From contig BSBM01000809.1 in NCBI GenBank assembly GCA_027924585.1, positions 1,877,001 through 1,941,000 of the forward strand: a stretch of DNA of 64,000 nucleotides, read 5' to 3'. Shown piece by piece: positions 34,059 through 46,440 of this stretch (position 1 is its first letter; each line of letters begins with the position of its first letter). The translations under genes and the position numbers were made by a program. A model generated the notes under the pieces. That model did not search any database. It was given only the letters and a program-made list of their open reading frames with translations, and had not been told where the DNA came from. Origin of the DNA: Larix kaempferi (Eukaryota; Streptophyta; Pinopsida; Pinales; Pinaceae).

Positions 34059-35140
34059 TTAATATCCTGATTTTGACCCCATTGCATTAAAAATGTAAAT
34101 TATGTAAATATGCTAGTGTGGATTCCTAGTGCGGAGCTCAAGGCTAAGGCCCGACTAGTGAATGGATAGGCATGTATGATGCTATATTTTATTTGGACGG
34201 TTAGGTTGGTTTTTATGCCGATTTAGAATATATGTAAATATTATGTGCATAAATAATAAAATGGTCCAACAATAGTTGTGTAAAGAGAACCAAAGGGGAA
34301 GAGGAAGGGGGCCTATGGGAAACCAAATCCTATGTTGCCATGTGTCAACCTTAGAACTCTCCCAAAATTCTGACATGTGATGGGAATAAGCCAATTATAT
34401 CATTTTTTTACCATTTCCCAATCATTAATTGCACATGTGAGGTTGGTGGGAAAAGTCACTTCTTGTATTTATTGAAGCATGGGGCTTGTGACAGTTATGT
34501 CAGCTATTAGCAATCCTATTTATTCTATGGTTAGAATCCATGTCAGCTGTATTTTCACCCTTTCCTCATATCCTTAGAGTCAACACTCTTTTGATCATTA
34601 TTCCATCCTCATTCTCTCATGCAAGCTACTACTCCATGTAGAGTTATTCCATTGTTGTTGATGGCCATTTTTATCAGACTGTGTATTAAACCCAGGAACT
34701 CGAATTAGAAGACAAAGAAGAGAACAGATTGTGGGATGAGAGATAGAAGCCTGTAGGTGCTTCCTTCTCCTTGGTGGACTCATAGCCCAACTTGGGGGTG
34801 GCCTCCTAGCAGAAAGAGTATATGCTGGATAGAGTGCCTATGGTTGGGTGGAAAAGCGCTCTTACACAGCTAATTGCTTGGATTTGCGTTGAATACAGAT
34901 AAGTACTCTCATGTATTTGAATCTGAACTGTTTTATTTGATTCCTGTAATGTTTATGCTTTCATTTGCTTGCTAAATGTGTGTGGATAGATTTTAAATTC
35001 CACTGTGCATGCTTATTTATGTTCTTCACACATTCTGTTTGTTGAAAAATCGTATTATGAATTTGTGGCGAATTATTAGAGCCCCGATTTTTTGCCAACG
35101 TCCCCTCCCGATGGTCAGATTGGGTGAAGGGGACGTTACA
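34058..35140 (+). repeat. isolated LTR-like segment (about 1.08 kb)
   Basis: Its end, GGGGACGTTACA, is followed three bases later by a primer-binding word. The inferred start, TTTAATATCC at 34058, is a decayed match to the inverse of that end. No partner LTR is present in the window, and the interior survives for less than 400 bp. Confidence 0.55.
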
Positions 35141-35143
35141 GAG

Positions 35144-35155
35144 TGGTATCAAAGC
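35144..35155 (+). other. primer-binding site after the isolated LTR
   Basis: TGGTATCAAAGC, an initiator-Met type word, next to the LTR end GACGTTACA. Confidence 0.75.
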
Positions 35156-35269
35156 TTCTGGTTGCAATGTTGGAGCTGTATGGGCCAGAAATCGCGATCT
35201 ACAAGAAAACGATCAGAAATGACTATGTAGAGTTAAGTTTTGTTGAACGACAGTTAATCGGCTTGGAGT

Positions 35270-35330
35270 AAGTTCGAAATCAATTTTGGACATTCCCCGT
35301 TATGGACCAATGAAAGCCTTGCATGAAACC
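35270..35330 (+). repeat. 61-bp inverted repeat, right arm
   Basis: Inverted partner of 32876-32936; starts AAGTTCGAAATC and ends CATGAAACC. It lies in what should be the 5' interior of the element led by the isolated LTR. Confidence 0.9.
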
Positions 35331-35541
35331 TTAAATTTTAACATTTTCTATTTGGATTGACATTTTCTATTTGGATTGACATTTTCTCTTGGGCACACTT
35401 GTGCATTTCTATTTTCAATGTACTTTTGCTTGACTTTTGCACTCTCTCTTATCTCACTTAAGGTATTTGTGAGAGGCTATTTGGGTGATATTTGGTTCTA
35501 TCATTTCTCTTGTTAACCTTTGTAAATCTCAACACATTCCT
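35331..35541. other. spacer with short tandem repeat, left flank of element E
   Basis: It contains two and a half copies of an ACATTTTCTATTTGGATTG unit (about 35342-35390). The last 21 bases, TGTAAATCTCAACACATTCC plus T, recur at 54312 on the other side of element E. Confidence 0.7.
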
Positions 35542-35657
35542 TTTTACACCTAAAATCCTACCATCCTGAGATTTAGTGTATACTTCCCTGAAGTACCACT
35601 GGCTAAGTCATTTACCTGGAAAGGATACCTTTGCATTTATGCTAGGTTTTGAGATCT

Positions 35658-35719
35658 CGTCGCAGGCTGCACTCATGCAACCTGTGACGTCGCATCTTGC
35701 TCTACTGCAGCGTGCGACG
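35658..35719. repeat. two tandem CGTCGCA/TGCGACG stem-loops in the LTR
   Basis: CGTCGCAGG (35658-35666) pairs with CCTGTGACG (35681-35689). CGTCGCA (35688-35694) pairs with TGCGACG (35713-35719). They lie about 200 bp upstream of the LTR TATA box. Confidence 0.85.
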
Positions 35720-35898
35720 AAGTCATTTAATGGACAAAAATACGCCCTTCGAGCTCATTCTTGAATCTTGCTGACTTGGATCCTTATCCCTGACCTCTTG
35801 GAGGAGCTGGCACTCGGTTCCTAACCTCTTGGGGGGATCCCTTATCTCTCTCCTACCATATCTCAACCTACCCTATCCATACCCTATCCACTTAGTCC

Positions 35899-35905
35899 TA
35901 TATAA
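35899..35905 (+). promoter_or_regulatory. Element E LTR TATA box
   Basis: TATATAA, conserved in the right LTR at 53644-53650. Transcription would start about 30 bp downstream. Confidence 0.65.
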
Positions 35906-36446
35906 GTGAAGCTCTACCCCTCTCCAAAGGGAGGAAGTCTATAGTGTCTACATGCTGGTGAAATCATCATTGAGATCTCTAACTCATCCATTGAGAGACT
36001 CATACTTCCTTGGGAGGATATGGAAATTGGATTGGATGGAGAAAGGATGCTACGTTAAGCCTTGCTTGTAGTCTTTTCTTATCTATGTACTTTCCCTTTA
36101 TTTACAGTAATATAAATGCTTTCCACCAATATTGTTTATGTGTGACGATATTGTGTAGTTTACCTGCTTAATTGTTTACTTAGATCTCTTATTGTATAGA
36201 TTCTCTTTACTCGTTTGTATCATTCTATGTGTCTTGACAGGTCTTGCAGCTGAGATCTGACGACCGCGAGACGTGGAGCAACATCCAGGAGAAAGGATTG
36301 CAAAGTTGAGGTAAGACATCTAGTTACTTGATCCTTAAGTAGATCTAGGAAAGTAGTTTGTAGTCTGTATTATTTATTCTAGACTCAAATTGAGCTAGGG
36401 AGATCCGGCTCGGGTCCGCTCGAGCGGATTATCCATCAAACAAATA

Positions 36447-36463
36447 TGGAGACCATACTGGGG
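36447..36463 (+). other. Element E primer-binding site
   Basis: TGGAGACCATACTGGGG starts four bases after the LTR. Element C has TGGCGACCAT at the same place. The tRNA is not assigned. Confidence 0.65.
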
Positions 36464-36757
36464 AGAGAACATTGCTTTGTAGTTGTCAATTTGAATGTCG
36501 TTTTTCAATTGATTTATTGCCAAGCCATATCATTTTGTCATTTCCTTCTTTAAGTTGTTTTCACCATCAGATCGTCACTTTGAAGAGTCTGATTAGATTC
36601 CTTTGCATTTGTACTTCTCGTTTGTAGACCTTTTTCATGCTCATTACTTGGGGAATTGGTTCATTTGTGAACTTAGATCTCGCCTGTCGCACTTGGTCAG
36701 TGTACCCAGAGTGACACTGTGTTGTTTTTTATCTCTGTTCTTTTCCTGTTAGTCTGT

Positions 36758-36850
36758 CGTCGCATCCCTTCCATTGGTATACTACGACGTCGTCGCACTT
36801 CCCGCATTGGTGAACTGCGACGTCGCACTGTGTACAAGCACAGGGTGCGT
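36758..36850. repeat. three CGTCGCA-type stem-loops in the leader
   Basis: CGTCG (36758) pairs with CGACG (36785-36789). CGTCGCACTTC (36791-36801) pairs with GAACTGCGACG (36812-36822) as an 11-bp stem with one mismatch. CGTCGCACTGTG from 36821 pairs imperfectly with CACAGGGTGCGTCG. Confidence 0.8.
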
Positions 36851-38065
36851 CGATCTGTCGTTTTTTCCATACATGCACCCTTTCTCCATTTCTGTTTTGA
36901 GTTTGGTTTGTGTGCAAACTCCCTCTGTAATGTAAGATCCAGTTAGAGATTCCATTTTGCTTTATGTGTTGAGTTGTTTGGTTTTGTTTGCAGTTGTTTT
37001 GGGTTCCATCTTGGACAAGTCTGAGATTTGGTAGTGGTGGACACTTTTGTCTCCCCCACCTGCATCCACTTACCCTTGCATTCCCTCCTCTCCTCTCCAG
37101 ATCTGATCATTGTATTTGATCGATTTCCAGACCTCATTTGCATACATTTTGTGAGTTTTGCTTGCTTTAGTGTTGCTTGTTACTGATTGATTTTGAGTGT
37201 TTGTGTGTATTTTCAGTCCATTGAGTGCTCATCTTTTCTTGAGATTCCCTAAGTTATTAGAGTGTTGCGAGTAATCTGTCTAGTTCAGTATTTAAGTTTA
37301 AAAGGATTGTTGTTGTCAAATTGTCATTTTGATACATCCATTGAAAGATCAAAAGTGCTCTATTTCCATCTTTTTTCAAGATCATTTGAATAATTGCACA
37401 TGCATTGAAATGTCTCATTTGTAGATCTTTTGGTGAAAGAAATTGCATTATTTTTATTTTTCATGAACCATGAATTGATTCATTTTCTTGAAAAATTCAA
37501 ATAGACATCAAGTTTTGCAAAAGTAGTTCCATGCTTGGAAAAGTTAATTGTATCTTTTGATTTTTATGCTTTTAGGCCATCTTAGTGAAAGTGAAAAGTT
37601 CGTATACTCTGCTTAGAAATTCTCTCTTTTCATTACTTAGCATCATTTTCATTTTGAAAAGATAAAAGAAGAAAAAAATGCTTTGATTTGGTTTAGTAGT
37701 GTTGTGTCTTTATGTTTCCCTGAAAAAGAAAATAATACTTCATAGTCATTTTTTGGTAGAACTAGGATTGTCTTGCATTGCATTGTTTTGGTCAAATTGT
37801 TGGAAATAAAAAGAAAATTTCTCCTTCCCATACATAGAGTTCATTGAAAGAAAAGCGTACTTTTTGCATGTAGTTAGGGCCTGCATTATGTTTACGATTA
37901 TGTACTCACCTCATGCATTCACCTAACCGTCCAGATAAAATTAACGGTAGAACTAGGGTAAAAATTTTAGTAACTTGTGTATAAGTTAGAGACACGTTCC
38001 GGCATCGTTAAGCGTGGCAGCTGTCGTTATTTACTAGCACTGTATCCCAGGGGTATTGTAGTCTT

Positions 38066-38434
38066 CCACGTACTTATCGGTATATCGAGCTCCTTCACAT
38101 ACCCACCAAGTCACCTTGAGTACTTGGCGTATATCAAAGGGTGTATCACGTACTTGGTAGTATATAGGAAGGTCTCTTGCCGAACGATTGTGCATTAGAC
38201 AGCACCACTATGGATTTGAGCTCCCACGTACCTTGTGTATATCGGGAGACACCCTTAGGATTCCTGAAACCAACTGAGTTAACCTTTTGGCCATCTTGGC
38301 GGAGCAATACACCGAGAACAACACTCGAGGAGCTACTACGCACGTACTGTCTAGGTAATCGGGTATTCAGGAAAGGGTACGGTCCCAATACTCCTTGTCA
38401 TGTTTTACTGTTGGACCCTACGGTATATCGCGAG
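38066..38434 (+). repeat. six degenerate copies of ACGTACTT....TATATC
   Basis: Copies at about 38066, 38118, 38146, 38224, 38341 and 38419. The best ones read CCACGTACTT, 3-4 bases, then GTATATC. Confidence 0.7.
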
Positions 38435-38676
38435 TTGTGAAGCCTTGACAATCCTATGAGCTTCCAGACCGTTGAATCCACTCTTATAACATAATTTTTC
38501 TTATGGACTTAGTTTGTGTAAGGTTTGTCTGGTCTGTTTTTCTTTCCTTTAGCTTTCCTTAGGAGAAACTTCTTGTTTCAGTCACTCTGGCTGAATTTCC
38601 TTGTAGAAGGTCTCGTAGGATTCAGAATTTGCCACCCAAATATCCCCTTAACCAGGAGGTAATTTTGAGGGTAAGG

Positions 38677-41290
38677 ATGGATCCACAAGACAGGGTCGGG
38701 TCACGTGAAGTGGAAAACCCCACTTTGAATGTTGGAGGACTTTTGTTTCCTCATACTCCTCCAGATTCACCTGCCTCTCATCCCCCGCGGGGTGAACAAG
38801 CACAACTCCCCACTTCACAAGACTTACCTCCCGTTGCGTCGGGAGATCCTGGGTCATTGGAATGGATAAATCAACCCCAGGATGACCCCATAGCAGCTGC
38901 TGGTCCATCAGCATCTTATTGGACATCTTCTACAGGCCATCTAGTGTCCCATTTTTCCATTGCATCCCCACCCAGTTGGGCTAGTCCCGACGACCGCTTA
39001 GCACCTTACCGTGAGCAATTGGCTCGTTTACGTGCTATGGGTGAGGAATTTCGAAGTCGAAACTTGCAACTAAGAATCGACGACCGACCAATCCCAGGTC
39101 GCTCTGAAGTTGGTCAACCATCCATTCCTACACATGCATCTCCTAGACAGGAGACCAATTCAGTACCACTCACAACCCAACCTGTTGAACAGCAACATTC
39201 CAACACACCTGTGGTCACCACGGTCACGTTACCTGCTCCCCCCCCACCCCAAACTTCGAGGGGAGGATACTCTTTATCCAACCTTTTTTACGAGTAACGT
39301 CAATCCCACGGTGAATAATCAACAACCAGTGTTGGGTCAACCCTTACTTAGTGGTCAACAAGTTGTTGCTGGGGAGAAACCCCTGTCTTTTAACCATAAT
39401 ATTGCAGCAGGAGTTCCCATCGGGCCTTCCATCGGGAATTCCCTACCTTCTGGACCTTCCACTACAGGACTATCCCATGTTGGGGGACCGTCCAACGTAA
39501 TTCAACCTCCATCGAGTCAAGTGTATCCAGGTCATCCTAACCCTGTGTCGGGTCAACTTAATCCCAGAAACGCACTCTACGGGGTACCCTACCCTGGTAA
39601 TCCTTACACTCTATGGGGACAACAAAATGTTTTACAAGATGGACCCCCACTTACAGTCCCTCAAGTTCCTCCACCCTCGTTTGGTCCACCCCCATCTCCC
39701 ATTGGAGGCGGTGGCCCCCACATAACTCTGGAGGAGGCAGACCTCTACCTTCTGGTGGAGGACCACCTCACTTCGGCCACCATGGCCCACCCCCTCCCGG
39801 TGGAGGTGGTGGAGGACCACCCCCTTCTGGTGGCGGTAGTGGAGGACCTTCTCATCCTGGTGGTGGTGGTGGTTGACCACCACCCCACTATGGTGGAGGC
39901 GGAAAACGAGGAACTTACCCTTCCGGAGGCGGCGGTGGCTCACCACCCCCTCCCGACAGAGGTGGTGGAGGCCCGTCCTATTTCGGTGGCAGTGGTGGAC
40001 CACCACCTCCTCCCAGCGGAGGCAGTGGCGGCCCATTCTACCCTAGCGGTGGTGGTGGACCCCCACCATTTAGAGGCGGCCCACCCCCTCCCGATGGCGG
40101 AGGCGGGCCCCCACCTTATGGTAAGGGGCCACCTTATTATGGTAATGGACCACCTTACTATGGCAGCGGACCTACATTTGGTCCGGGCGGCCCATACCCC
40201 TATGGCCAGTTTCCTTCTGGACCACCCTACGGTTAGATGATACAAGGTCCCACAGGTCCTTATACGCCTTACCCGTACTATCAGTACTCGCAGCCTAATC
40301 CGCAGCTGCCCTTTTTGGATACTTTGGACCTACCTGATCTCTCTTGTTTGACCAATGACCCCATTTACCATGGCAATAATTGGCCACCCGTTCCGGTGAA
40401 ACTTCCATCAGATATCCCAAAATTTGACAGTAAGCCGGGTGAGGATCCTAAAAACCACGTGATGACATACCACTTATGGTGTTCATCCAACTCTTTGATG
40501 GACGACTCAATCCGTCTTAGGTTATTCCAACGGACTCTCACTAGTTCGGCTGCAAAGTGATATATTGAACTACCACCCTATTCTTTTCCCGATTTTGGTT
40601 CTCTTTCTATGAACTTTTTGACTCATTTCCAGCTGCCTATACGGTATGAAACTGGTACAGAGCTTTTAACCTCGCTCCGTCAAAATACCGCTACTCATAT
40701 ATCTGATCATATACATGAATGGCAGAGGAGACGACGTCTCATTAAGGCCCCTATTCCAGATCAACTCCTAGTAGACTGGTTTACGAATTCTCTCATTCCC
40801 ACCATAGCTCGAGATGTTTCCATTGGAGGTGTTGTCACTGAAGAGCAAGCTATCGCTCATGCCCTTTTGATAGACTTATTCTATGCCCAATCCGGCACAT
40901 TGTTTGACATTCTTCCCGACGCCCCCCGTAGCACCTACGATCCCACGAAACCACCCAAGGGGCCCCAAGCCGATGGCGTTATTGGATCCCTTACCACCCA
41001 GCCTTCTTCCCAAATTGTTGGATCGTCGAACCCACAAGGTTCTTCCCCATCACCAACGCAGGCTAGTCACGGCACCACCAAATCATCTACTCCTACTGTC
41101 ACCGAAGAAGTGAATTCTGTTTCATCAGCTTCACCTCAAAATTCTAGTAGTAAGAAAAAGAACAAAGGGAAACCTAAGAAATCTTCCACCCAGTAGGAAC
41201 AAAAGAGCACCCTTGATGATACCAAACAGAAAAGGAAGTTGAAGTATCCTTGCCTACTGTGTGGTGATGATCACTTTTCTAAAGAGTGCC
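38677..41290 (+). pseudogene. Element E gag (disrupted)
   Basis: It probably starts at ATG 38677 (MDPQDRVGSREVE). The N-terminal third is Pro/Ser-rich. It passes by frameshifts (near 39297 and 39710) into a Gly/Pro block (39715-40236) of GGGGPPP-type units. The conserved gag core (DIPKFDSKPGEDPKNH, about 40415, to about 40830) follows, with a TGA at 40558-40560. The tail is Ser/Pro/Lys-rich. A zinc knuckle CLLCGDDHFSKEC lies near 41250. Gag would package element RNA. Low-complexity DNA also makes long false frames here. Confidence 0.85.
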
Positions 41291-41637
41291 CCATAGAGAC
41301 GAAGTTCAAAAGTTTCTTAAGGGTAAACCCACACCCGCAGTTCTCAACGATCCATTCCCTGCTCAAAATCAGCAGTCGATCGCTCACACTTCTTCTTCCC
41401 AAGGAGAAGCATCCACCACTGCACATGTTCTCATGATGCGTAGCGAAACTATCAACTTGAACACTCGTTCTCATTCGTATGACTCCGTTCCGGCAAAGGA
41501 ACCCGTTGGAAGTAATACTGAAAAATCTTCCACTTCGATGCCCGACGTCACCGTACCAGCTGCTCCTCTTACCATAGAGAAGCCCTCGCTTGAGTCAATG
41601 TTGCGTCCACCCAAGAGCACGATTAGAAAATTGGTTT

Positions 41638-42118
41638 TCAATCCTAATGCTCGGGCTGCTCAAAACTACAATATTGTAGAGGACCTAGCATAAGCTCCTT
41701 GTGCTATGTCGACGCTAGAGGTCTTGCAAAACTGTCCAAATCAGCGCAAGACTCTCCTAGCTGCCATCGGTGCAGCTGACCCAGATTCATCGAATACCAT
41801 CATGTTTCGGCTGGAATACTTCAAACCGAGGCTCTCCCATCAATTGGCATTTCAAGTTGCTACAAACATTGTCAGGAAGACAATCCATCGTATCGTTTTG
41901 GACGAGGGTGCCTCTACGTCAGTCATGTCAATCTCATGTTGGGCTCTCCCGAGTTGAACCGTTCCCCTACAACTCTGAGAGCTTTCGACAGACGTGGCTT
42001 TCAACCTCATGGGATGTTACAAGCTACGGCAGTCGAGTTAGGGGGAAAGACAGCCACCATTAACATCAAAGTGGTCGCTGCCCCGTTGGATTACAACATT
42101 CTGCTTGGTCGTAATTGA
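41638..42118 (+). pseudogene. Element E aspartic protease region
   Basis: Retropepsin-type region with the active-site block LDEGASTSVMS (about 41900) and a later hydrophobic ATINIKVVAAPLDYNILLGR near 42053-42112, as usual for gypsy proteases. A TAA at 41691-41693 and a shift near 41950 break the frame. It would cleave the polyprotein. Confidence 0.8.
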
Positions 42119-42127
42119 TTTTACGCC

Positions 42128-44263
42128 ATGACTGCGGTCGCATCATCTGTCTTCCACATAGTACAATTCCCCCATCAAGGCAGAATTGTCACAGTCGGCC
42201 AACTGGATTTCTGCACACCTAACACCACTACTCACCCAGGTGATAACGTTCCTTCAATTGGACAATCTTCGCAAAAGTATGAGAGTGTGGGGGTTGGCCT
42301 CCTTAAGGATTCATCCCTTATGGGCATCTTTCCTACTTCAAATCCCCCAAACCATGTTGCCACAGTAAACGTGATCTCCTCGCAAATTTCATATATCCCC
42401 AACTCCACTGATTCATGGCTTGTACCTGATGAAGCCACTACACACCTGATTGGAGATACTATACCTCTATCACCCGCTAAACTCATGTATGAGGCTATCC
42501 AATCAACACCGGAGGACCACTTAGTTGTGGCCTCCACCTCCTGTTCTCTACAACGGACATCATCCGATCCTCTGCTACGAACTTTTCATTCTGATGAGTC
42601 CATTATGGAAATCATGATCGTGGATGATCCGCCGTGGGAAGACCTCCACCATCGTTCGTCTTTCCTTCCCTTATTGGATACTGTGGAGAACAACATTCAC
42701 ACCATCTTTACACCGGATGTCTACTCTGGCTCTCAGTCTGTGATACTTGCATGTCAAAAGGACTCCGAAAGCAACCTCGCCAACATTGATCCTACCACTT
42801 TAATAGACATTTCGGTCAATTCTGGTGTAGTGGAACACGTTCAGTTAGGCCAGAAGTGTTCCCCTAAAGAAGTCATCGCCGCCACGGCCTTATTCAAGCG
42901 ATTCCGAGACGTGTTCGCTTGGACTTACAAGGAGATGCCTGGGATAGACCCCTCCATTGTTTTACATTATATTAAAACCTATCCCGACATCAAACCTGTC
43001 CACCAAAAGCTGCGACTGGTACACCCTAGGAAGACTGCGGCAGTCAAGGCAGAAATTGAGAAACCCTTGAAGGTCGATTTCATTCACCCTGTCCCATTGA
43101 CAGAATGGGTCTCAAATGTCGTCCTCGTTAATAAAAAATAGGGTACCATCCGTGTCTGTGTCGATTATCGGGATCTCAACAAAACTTGTCCCAAGGACAA
43201 CTACTTGACTCCCTTCATCGACCAGATCATTGGCAACTGTGCTAGAAGTGTCATTTTTTCATTTATGGATGGCTTTTCTGGGTACAACCAAATTGAGATC
43301 CACCCCGTCGACCAACACACGACTGCATTCATTTGTCCTTTGGGAACGTTTGCATATCGTAAAATTTTGTTTGGTCTTAAAAACTCTGGTGCCACATTCC
43401 AGCAGGCCATGTCGTATGCCTTCCATGATGTGAAGGACTTTGTGGAACCTTACTTGGATGACCTCCCTGCCCACTCAAAGCAGCATGAGTTCCACTTAGA
43501 TCATCTGACGGTCGTTTTCCTCAGATGCAGACGGTACAATATCCATCTGAATCCTCACAAGAGTTTTTTATGTGTCGAGTCCGGACCCCTATTAGGCTTT
43601 ATCGTCTCGAAAGATGGGATCCATATTGATCCCTTGAAGGTGGAAGCCAGTGTTGCTCTTCCACCTCCAACCAACATTATGGAACTTTAGAGTCTGCAAG
43701 GACGTGCAAATTATTTAAGGCGTTTTGTTTGTAATTTCGCACAAAAGACACAGGGTTACATGAGATTGATGAAGAAAGACGTCCCGTTCATCTTGGATGA
43801 CCAAGCTCAACGATCTTTTGATAGTTTAAAACATGCCATCACGCATGCCCATGTGATCCAACCACCGAATTACTATCGAGATTACATTTTATATCTCATT
43901 GCTTCCGACACCACTATCGCCATGGTTTTGGTGCAGGAAGACCAGAACACCCAAGAACATGTGATATACCATGCTAGTAAAGGTCTCATTGACATTGAAA
44001 CTCACTATTCACATGTTGAGAAACTCTCTCTTGCGGCAGTCATAGCCGTATAGAAATTCCAACATTATATTTTGCTTCACACCACCACCATCATCGCTGA
44101 TTCGAACCCCATGTACCACATTCTAACTCGTCGGGTACTTGGGGGCAAGTATTCATGCTGGATCGTGATACTGCAAGAATTCGATCTTCTTTTCGAAAAA
44201 GCCAAGTCAAAAACTCTTTGGTGTTTGTTGAGCTCATCTGCGACCTCCCCCGCACTGATGTAG
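42128..44263 (+). pseudogene. Element E reverse transcriptase and RNase H
   Basis: A linker (42128-42860) is followed by FAWTYKEMPGIDPSI (about 42917), the usual entry to gypsy reverse transcriptase. Key blocks are RVCVDYRDLNK (about 43153), FMDGFSGYNQI (43264) and YLDD (about 43450, the catalytic box, with Leu as second residue). RNase H starts near 43890 (IASDTT) and reaches about 44260. TAG codons at 43139-43141 and 43688-43690, TAG at 44051-44053 and a shift by 44155 break it. The frame is otherwise continuous. Confidence 0.9.
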
Positions 44264-45113
44264 AATCTGAGCCCAATGACTCCTTTCCGGATGAGTCATT
44301 GTTTCTCATCAGTACGTCTGATCCATGGTATGGAGATATCACATTGTATCTTCAAACCCAACGTTTCAACTCTGAATTGTCTCGTGACGACCGTCGTCGC
44401 ATACGCCACCATGCAAAATATTATCTGATCATCAGTGATACTTTGTACTGCCGTGGTATTAATTCTATCCTTCGACGTTGTCTAGCCCATGATGAGGTTG
44501 AACGCGTTCTGAATGACTGTCACGCTGGGGCATGTGGCGGTCACCTCTTTAGGATGGCTACAGCCCAAAAGATTTTGCGCGCGGGATATTATTGGCCGTC
44601 TATCTTCAAAGATTGTATTGAGGCCATAAAAAAATGTCCCCTATGCCAACATTTTCATACCAAAAAGCACACCCATCCTGCCCCGTTACACCCGGTTATT
44701 GCCATTGGCCCCTTTGCTAAATGGGGCATCGATTCATGCATTGTAAGCCTACCTCGACCAGGGGGCATAGTTAAGTCATTGTAGCTGTGGACTACTTTAC
44801 AAAGTGGGCCGAGGAAATGCCTACATACACGAACGAAGGCAAGACCGCCGCACTCTTCATTTTTAACCGTATAATAGCGCGGTTTGGAGTTCCTCAAGCG
44901 ATAGTTACTGACCATGGTTCTCACTTTATGAACCATATGGTCGATGAGTTGAGCAAAAGATTGGGTTTTCACCATGAAAACTCAACACCATACTACCTAC
45001 AGTTGAACGAACAAGTCGAAGCCATTAACAAGGTCTTGAAAACTATGGTCCAATGTATGGTGGGTACGCATAAGGCCAATTGGCATAACATGCTCTTCTC
45101 CGTGCTTTGGGCC
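44264..45113 (+). pseudogene. Element E integrase, zinc-binding and catalytic part
   Basis: The HHCC zinc domain is CHAGACGGHLF...KKCPLCQH (about 44518-44650). The catalytic core has the acidic residues in VDYFTKW (about 44787), VTDHGSHF (about 44907) and the glutamate in NEQVEAIN (about 45005). A shift lies between 44700 and 44787. Element F interrupts the frame after LFSVLWA. The C-terminal part resumes at 47177. Confidence 0.9.
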
Positions 45114-45641
45114 TGATCCGAATTTTATGGGGCATATGGTCTCAATTCGATTGTATAAGCCATAAAAACATTAAATGGAGAGGTCAACCTCTCCCATTTA
45201 TCATAAAAGCATTAAATGGAGAGGCCACCCTTTAATATCCATGGTATTTGGTAGCACATAGTTTTGGCCCATGGTATGGCCTCAAGACACATTGTAATAA
45301 TGCTATAGAAAGGCCTAGCAAGCCTTCTCATAATAAAAGGTTACTCATTTAGTTTCTATCCTACATTTCTCTTATTTTATTGAGTTATTATTGGGGTATT
45401 GGTTATGAGTGTCTTTCTTAGTATAGTTTGAGAGGTGAGGCTCAAGAACCCTCTTTGAGCCTCACCCCTCTATGTGGCATATTTATTCTATGTTTGTCCA
45501 TCTATGCTATTCATAGCCTAGATCTCACTACTTTGTCTTCTTCACAGCTGGTTCATTGTTCGCTTCAGTTATGAAGCTATCTCTTCTCCTCCTCTCTCGG
45601 CATTCAAGTCTTCCAGGTCTCAACACCCAAGATCCGGATCA
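45114..45641 (+). repeat. Element F left LTR
   Basis: TGATCCGAATTTTATGGGG to GATCCGGATCA. Includes TTAAATGGAGAGG twice near its 5' end. Confidence 0.93.
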
Positions 45642-45642
45642 G

Positions 45643-45654
45643 TGGTATCAGAGC
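45643..45654 (+). other. Element F primer-binding site (tRNA-iMet)
   Basis: TGGTATCAGAGC, one base after the LTR; an exact match to the usual plant initiator-Met word. Confidence 0.9.
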
Positions 45655-45769
45655 AGGTATGCTTTCCATCGGAATAAGGGTTTCAAGCATTCTACGGGTT
45701 TCAAATATTTGCAGCAATCACCAACTACATTTTGGTATTATCGGAATCCATTTGTTTGGCCATACGTGG

Positions 45770-45905
45770 ATCTGGATCTACTACATCCATACATGGATTC
45801 ACTACATCCATACATGGATTTGGATTCACTACATCCATACATGGATCTGGATCTGCTACATCCATACATGGATATGGATCTGCTACATCCATACATGGAT
45901 CCACT
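45770..45905. repeat. minisatellite, ACATCCATACATGGAT units
   Basis: Five units of ACATCCATACATGGAT separated by short TCACT or ATCTGGATCTGCT-type joins. It keeps three frames open and yields WI/HTW- or DLLHPYM-type peptides, probably without function. Confidence 0.93.
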
Positions 45906-45949
45906 ATATCCATTGGTTTGCAACATTTTCAACAAATTTTAAAGAGACT

Positions 45950-46440
45950 TTCTGGACTCTATGGGATGTTTCATAGGGTCTATCATAGCTCATTTCGAAG
46001 GATTTTTCGTCATCTCAAATGGGAATTTTACGGATTTCCATTTCGTTTCTCATTTTGTGAGATATGTTTGTTTGAAGTAGCACATGTTTTTACACATTGC
46101 GGCCGCACGTACAGTCAACTTTGAACAAGTGCCACAAACTCTACAGGATGTTTTAGAAGGTCTACCATAGCTCATTGGAAATCTCTTTCCGTTATCTAAA
46201 ATGGGTATTTCGCAAAATCTCATTTCGTTGTCTGGTTTATGAGATATCGTTGTTTGAAACAGCACATGTCTGTAACCAGCGTGGCTGCACGTCCTTCAAA
46301 TTCGGCCTGCTTTTTCTCACTCCATGAACCACCTCAGAACGTGTACCATATACCAACGGAAAGATCTATTCAGTAGCTCAAATGGGTCTTCAACGGAATT
46401 GGATTTCATCACCTATAGCAGAAGTTATGAATAAATTTAC
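45950..46440 (+). repeat. degenerate tandem repeat, about 170 bp, two to three copies
   Basis: Both main copies (45950-46120, 46138-46290) share GGATGTTT, TC(T)A(C)CATAGCTCATT, TGAGATAT and AGCACATGT, then a CG-rich CAC. A weaker third copy follows to about 46440. Confidence 0.8.

Larger units (their letters stand above)
35542..36442 (+). repeat. Element E left LTR (901 bp)
   Basis: It runs from TTTTACACC (the partner has TGTTACACC, so the first G is mutated) to TCAAACA. A TATATAA box lies at 35899-35905. Two CGTCGCA-type stem-loops lie at 35658-35719. Confidence 0.92.
36464..38676 (+). other. Element E 5' leader, non-coding
   Basis: 2.2 kb without a convincing frame. It holds three CGTCGCA-type stem-loops (36758-36850) and six scattered copies of an ACGTACTT....TATATC motif (38066-38434). 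A long leader is usual in Tat elements. Confidence 0.7.

Noticed and set aside
39110-40240. 376-codon frame 2 reading across E's gag
   Set aside because: From about 39715 the Gly/Pro repeat and the following conserved gag are in frame 1; frame 2 there is a shadow caused by low-complexity G/C-rich DNA. Only 39300-39700 of this frame seems to be real gag after a frameshift.
45770-45905. CRISPR-like short direct repeats
   Set aside because: Units are joined by short non-unique spacers in a plant retroelement; it is a minisatellite, with no cas genes.
45556-45942. 128-codon frame starting in F's left LTR
   Set aside because: Open because of the ACATCCATACATGGAT minisatellite; other frames are open too and encode equally repetitive peptides.
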